Shown here in pieces: positions 16,401 through 17,350 of a stretch of 17,350 bases of DNA (position 1 is the first letter of the stretch; every line of letters begins with the position of its first letter). Source of the DNA: Saccharothrix sp. NRRL B-16314 (GTDB lineage: Bacteria; Actinomycetota; Actinomycetes; Mycobacteriales; Pseudonocardiaceae); contig NZ_JNXC01000057.1 of the NCBI RefSeq assembly GCF_000716595.1, forward strand, positions 1 to 17,350. The letters run 5' to 3'. The position numbers were made by a program, and so were the translations under genes. The notes under the pieces were generated by a model that worked only from the letters and a program-made list of their open reading frames with translations, did not search any database and had not been told where the DNA came from.

Positions 16401-17350
16401 CGCCCGTCGCCTCGGCCACCGCGTGCTCGCGGTCGTGCGCGGCAGTGCGGTCAACCAGGACGGCGCGAGCAACGGTCTGACGGCTCCGAACGGTCCGTCG
16501 CAGGAACGTGTGATCCGGCAGGCGTTGGCGAACGCGGGCCTGTCACCGGCTGAGGTCGACGCGGTGGAGGGTCACGGCACGGGTACCCGGTTGGGTGACC
16601 CGATCGAGGCTCAGGCACTGCTGGCCACGTATGGGCGTGAGCGGGAGAACGGTCCGCTGCGGCTTGGCTCGATCAAGTCGAACATCGGGCACTCGTCGGC
16701 GGCTGCCGGTGTGGCCGGTGTGATCAAGATGGTCATGGCGCTGCGGAACGGGGTGCTGCCGCAGACGCTCCACGTTGACGCGCCGTCCCCGCACGTCGAC
16801 TGGGACGACGAGCAGGTCAAGCTGCTCACCGAGTCGGAGGAGTGGCCTGCCTCGACGCGTCCGCGTCGTGCCGGTGTGTCGTCGTTCGGCGTCAGCGGCA
16901 CCAACGCGCACGTGATCATCGAGGAGGCGCCGCCCGGTGCGGCGGAGCCCGCTGTCGTCGCGGGCGGGTCCTTCCAGCCGTCGGTGGTGCCGGTGCTCGT
17001 GTCCGGCAAGGGCGAAGCGGCGTTGCGCGCGCAGGCCGGTCGGTTGCGCGAGTACCTGGTGGCGAATCCGGATCTCGGGTTGGCGGATGTCGCTTTCTCG
17101 GCCGTGACGACGCGGGCGCAGCTGTCGCAGCGCGGCGCGGTGGTGGCTGGTGACCGCGACGGCTTGCTGGCCGGTCTGGACGCGCTCGCCGAGGGCCGAC
17201 CGGCTGCCGGGGTGTCGCAGGGTTCTTTGATCGGTGGTAAGTCGGCGTTCTTGTTCACGGGTCAGGGTGCTCAGCGTGCGGGGATGGGCGTTGCGCTTGC
17301 GGCGTCGTTCCCGCGTTTCGCCGAGGCTTTGGACGAGGTGTGTGCCGAGC
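10387..17350 (+). CDS. Modular type I polyketide synthase, 5' part: KS-AT-DH-KR-ACP, then KS-(AT); 3' end outside the window
   Basis: Open from ATG 10387 to the window edge, 2321 codons with no stop. The start is fixed by GGGAAGG at 10373-10379 and by the docking coil that begins at once. Residues: docking 1-34; KS 35-458 (Cys204, His339, His378); AT 561-843 (GHSVGE Ser655, HAFH, malonyl type); DH 921-1194 (His955, Asp1121); KR 1207-1590 (GGTGGLG 1390, LDD, Ser1516, Tyr1529); ACP Ser1693; second KS 1759-2182 (Cys1928, His2063, His2102); AT of the second module from about 2287. All visible catalytic residues are intact. The first module should add malonate and leave an E alkene. The second begins like a malonyl module; its reductive domains are not visible. 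Gene order and the docking subtype place it after the second PKS. Confidence 0.97.
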   Translation, partial: MAAKQNDIVDALRKSLKETERLRQQNRRLLAQASEPIAIVGMSCRFPGGATSPDELWKLVSEGRDAVVGLPEDRGWDLENLYDPDPDQLGKVYAGGGGFVDGVGDFDAGFFGISPREALAIDPAQRLVLEGAWEAFEDAGIDPTSLRGSDTGVFCGAVSSFYGGSMTSEQEGFRLTGTVGSIVSGRVAYSLGLEGPAVTVDTACSSSLVAMHLASQALRSGECSLALVGGVTVLAGPFLLVEFSRQRGLAADGRCKPYAAGADGTGFSDGLGLLVMERLSDARRNGHRVLAVVRGSAVNQDGASNGLTAPNGPSQERVIRQALANAGVSAADVDAVEGHGTGTRLGDPIEAQALLATYGSERENGPLRLGSIKSNIGHTSAAAGVASVIKMVMAMRNGVLPPTLHVDAPTPHVDWDSGQVKLLTEAEEWPAGERLRRAGVSSFGISGTNAHVILEEAPTETSAPVDGVSHVPSAVPVLLSGKSDEALRAQAARLRAHLTAHPDLGLRDVGFSAATTRAHLSQRGAVSATDRDALLAGLGALADGGPGAGVFQGQVSSGSTAFLFTGQGAQRAGMGVELASSFPRFAEALDEVCAKLDPKLGRSLKDLLGAAEGSPEAALLNETEFTQAALFAVEVALFRLVESLGMRPDYLIGHSVGELAAAHVSGVLSLSDACTLVVARGRLMGALPAGGGMAAVQATEQEVVASLDGFEGRLSVAAINGPQAVVVSGEIEALDEWLPQWQDRKTTRLKVSHAFHSHLMDPMLAEFRTVAEGLTFSEPRIPIVSNVTGGVVSAELTDPGYWVDHVRGAVRFVDGVRTLRTEGVTRFLELGPDGVLTAMARQSVEDDAVFVSALRARHPEPDTFAAFLAQAHIAGATVDWTAFYEGAHRVELPTYAFQRERFWLSPNTGAGDPAAAGLGRLDHPVLAAAVAVGDRDEWLFTGILSTETQPWVAEHVLLGNIVVPGTSHVEMAMAAGARTGCPVVEELVLESPLLLQEQVAVQVQVTVGEPDEDGRRTVAIYTRPVAADGASETTCHARGVLAPQSESMAAWPSEWPPAGAEPLVVDDMYARLTGIGYDYGPIFQGLRAAWRDGDEIYAEVALPDEYVDAVHGFGLHPALFDAALQSGAVLLVEGDNAQRKMPFSWSGARIARPGATRLRVRAVMTGHSAVRLDAIDDSGAEVVSVRSIAMRPVDQSQLEGGKGGQNSLFKVEWAAVEGTSGPTKVAHLGGPDGLAALELASAEGAEVPDAVIAVVESSADAGAAAVRVVAERTLTLLQGWLASDALAGARLVVATRGGIAVGDEAPDLAVASVWGLVRSAQSEHPGRFLLVDLDGDLDGGEPDWAAVIGLEEPQVAVRGGRLLAPRLARAVATSSELPAFDPDGSVLITGGTGGLGAVFAKHFAERGAKHLVLVSRRGAAADGVTELVAELDTLGARTVVAACDVSDRDQLADLIGSLEQPLTAVVHAAGVLDDGVIESLTPEQFDRVLRPKVDAALHLHELTSGMDLSAFVLFSSVAALMGSAGQGNYAAANAFLDALAAKRRADGLVASSLAWGLWAGATGMTGELDDAELARLERMGVGALSVDLGLELFDRATGLGDALLVPVRLDLAALRVQARDGMLPALLRGLVRVPARRTGAGGSLAERLAGVPRADWERITLDLVRGQVASVLGHASPAAVDADRAFKELGFDSLAAVELRNRLTQASGVRLPSTLVFDHPTSAAVTRLLLSEVEGVQPAATSARTKQTRSKQAGTPADEPLAIVGMSCRYPGGVASPADLWRLVAEGRDAISGLPEDRGWDLERLYDPNPDHVGTVYTRGGGFLRDAGDFDAGFFGISPREALATDPQQRLLLEAAWEALEDAGLDPTSLRGTDTGVFCGVVTSDYGGSMPPELEGFRLTGTTSSVVSGRVAYSLGLEGPAVSVDTACSSSLVAMHLASQALRSGECSMALVGGVTVLSGPFLLVEFSRQRGLAPDGRCKSYAEGADGTGFSDGLGLLVMERLSDARRLGHRVLAVVRGSAVNQDGASNGLTAPNGPSQERVIRQALANAGLSPAEVDAVEGHGTGTRLGDPIEAQALLATYGRERENGPLRLGSIKSNIGHSSAAAGVAGVIKMVMALRNGVLPQTLHVDAPSPHVDWDDEQVKLLTESEEWPASTRPRRAGVSSFGVSGTNAHVIIEEAPPGAAEPAVVAGGSFQPSVVPVLVSGKGEAALRAQAGRLREYLVANPDLGLADVAFSAVTTRAQLSQRGAVVAGDRDGLLAGLDALAEGRPAAGVSQGSLIGGKSAFLFTGQGAQRAGMGVALAASFPRFAEALDEVCAE
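10489..11760 (+). other. Ketosynthase (KS) domain, first module of the third PKS
   Basis: DTACSSS with Cys 10996-10998, EGHGTG His 11401-11403 and NIGHTS His 11518-11520. The usually conserved DPQQR reads DPAQR here (Ala codon 10756-10758). It shares long identical DNA runs with the next KS in the same gene. Confidence 0.96.
12067..12915 (+). other. Acyltransferase (AT) domain, malonyl-CoA type
   Basis: Starts [21 protein letters not shown] (Ser 12349-12351) and HAFH (12643-12654) mark malonyl-CoA selection. It aligns without gaps to the truncated AT of the first gene at a constant offset of 12228 bases through most of its length. Confidence 0.96.
12235..12315 (+). repeat. 81-base perfect copy of bases 7-87 (AT coding DNA)
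   Basis: Bases 7-87 in the first gene and 12235-12315 here are identical base for base, including synonymous positions. Codon-level identity of this length implies recent duplication or gene conversion. Confidence 0.92.
13147..13968 (+). other. Dehydratase (DH) domain, first module of the third PKS
   Basis: [10 protein letters not shown] (His 13249-13251) matches HxxxGxxxx[17 protein letters not shown] with Asp 13747-13749. After the first motif it reads [12 protein letters not shown], where the other two DHs read GAALVELAL, so it is a somewhat different lineage. Confidence 0.93.
14005..15160 (+). other. Ketoreductase (KR) domain, B-type, first module of the third PKS
   Basis: GGTGGLG at 14554-14574, LDD at 14800-14808, catalytic Ser 14932-14934, Tyr 14971-14973 in NYAAAN. 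Active B-type signature; with the DH, an E alkene is expected. Confidence 0.94.
15355..15590 (+). other. Acyl carrier protein (ACP) domain, first module of the third PKS
   Basis: [15 protein letters not shown] with Ser 15463-15465, then [12 protein letters not shown] short Thr/Lys/Arg/Ala-rich linker (about 15591-15657) joins it to the next KS in the same chain, so no docking is needed here. Confidence 0.97.
15661..16932 (+). other. Ketosynthase (KS) domain, second module of the third PKS
   Basis: Opens [20 protein letters not shown] is canonical; DTACSSS Cys 16168-16170; EGHGTG His 16573-16575; NIGHSS His 16690-16692. It ends [12 protein letters not shown]. It is closely related to the first KS of this gene. 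Confidence 0.97.
16183..16230 (+). repeat. 48-base perfect copy of bases 11011-11058 (KS coding DNA)
   Basis: Identical to the equivalent stretch of the preceding KS at an offset of 5172 bases. A second run, 11275-11309 and 16447-16481 (35 bases), keeps the same offset. Confidence 0.9.
17245..17350 (+). other. Acyltransferase (AT) domain, N-terminal fragment, probably malonyl type
   Basis: [15 protein letters not shown] and [15 protein letters not shown] match the start of the preceding malonyl AT almost residue for residue and differ from the methylmalonyl AT of the second gene. The nucleophile and specificity motifs lie beyond the window, so the substrate call is inferred. Confidence 0.8.

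Noticed and set aside
10540..16419. A 1959-codon open frame on the - strand, opposite the third PKS gene
   Set aside because: It mirrors the PKS coding frame. In very GC-rich genes the codon-aligned antisense frame lacks stops because TTA, CTA and TCA are rare. Its translation is Arg/His/Gln/Val-rich with no recognisable domain, while the + strand shows full catalytic motifs.

Overview
The window lies entirely inside a modular type I polyketide synthase (PKS) locus. Everything is on the + strand. The very high GC content, GC-ended codon use, ATGA-coupled genes and closely related assembly-line domains point to an actinomycete. A filamentous antibiotic producer, perhaps of the Pseudonocardiales, is plausible, but the family-level guess is weak.

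Layout. Bases 1-3612 are the 3' part of a PKS gene that begins upstream: the back half of an AT, then DH, KR, ACP and a C-terminal docking region. Bases 3609-10307 are a complete one-module PKS gene: docking region, KS, AT, DH, ER, KR, ACP, docking region. It overlaps the first gene by ATGA. Bases 10387-17350 are the 5' part of a third, larger PKS gene that stays open to the window edge: docking region, KS-AT-DH-KR-ACP, then the KS and the first residues of the AT of a further module. The only real intergenic stretch, 10308-10386, holds a 26-codon mini-ORF that is ATGA-coupled to the second gene and stops two bases before the third gene's ATG. No loading module, thioesterase, tailoring, regulatory, transport, RNA or mobile-element gene is in the window.

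How the genes work together. The docking regions suggest the order gene 1 to gene 2 to gene 3. Gene 1's module uses malonyl-CoA (HAFH motif) and leaves an alkene (KR plus DH). Gene 2's module uses methylmalonyl-CoA (YASH motif) and reduces fully (KR, DH, ER). Gene 3's first module uses malonyl-CoA and leaves an alkene. The KRs carry the LDD motif (B-type), which with DH normally gives E double bonds. The predicted enzyme-bound segment is R-CH=CH-CH2-CH(CH3)-CH=CH-CO-S-, then handed to a module that probably also takes malonyl-CoA.

Oddities. Gene 2's DH has an in-frame insertion of about 40 residues that is AT-rich, uses foreign-looking codons and carries repeats and a hairpin. The malonyl-AT DNA of genes 1 and 3 is nearly identical over long runs, which suggests duplication or gene conversion. 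Short in-frame tandem duplications sit in interdomain loops. The overall architecture is ordinary modular PKS; I see no wholly new type of system.
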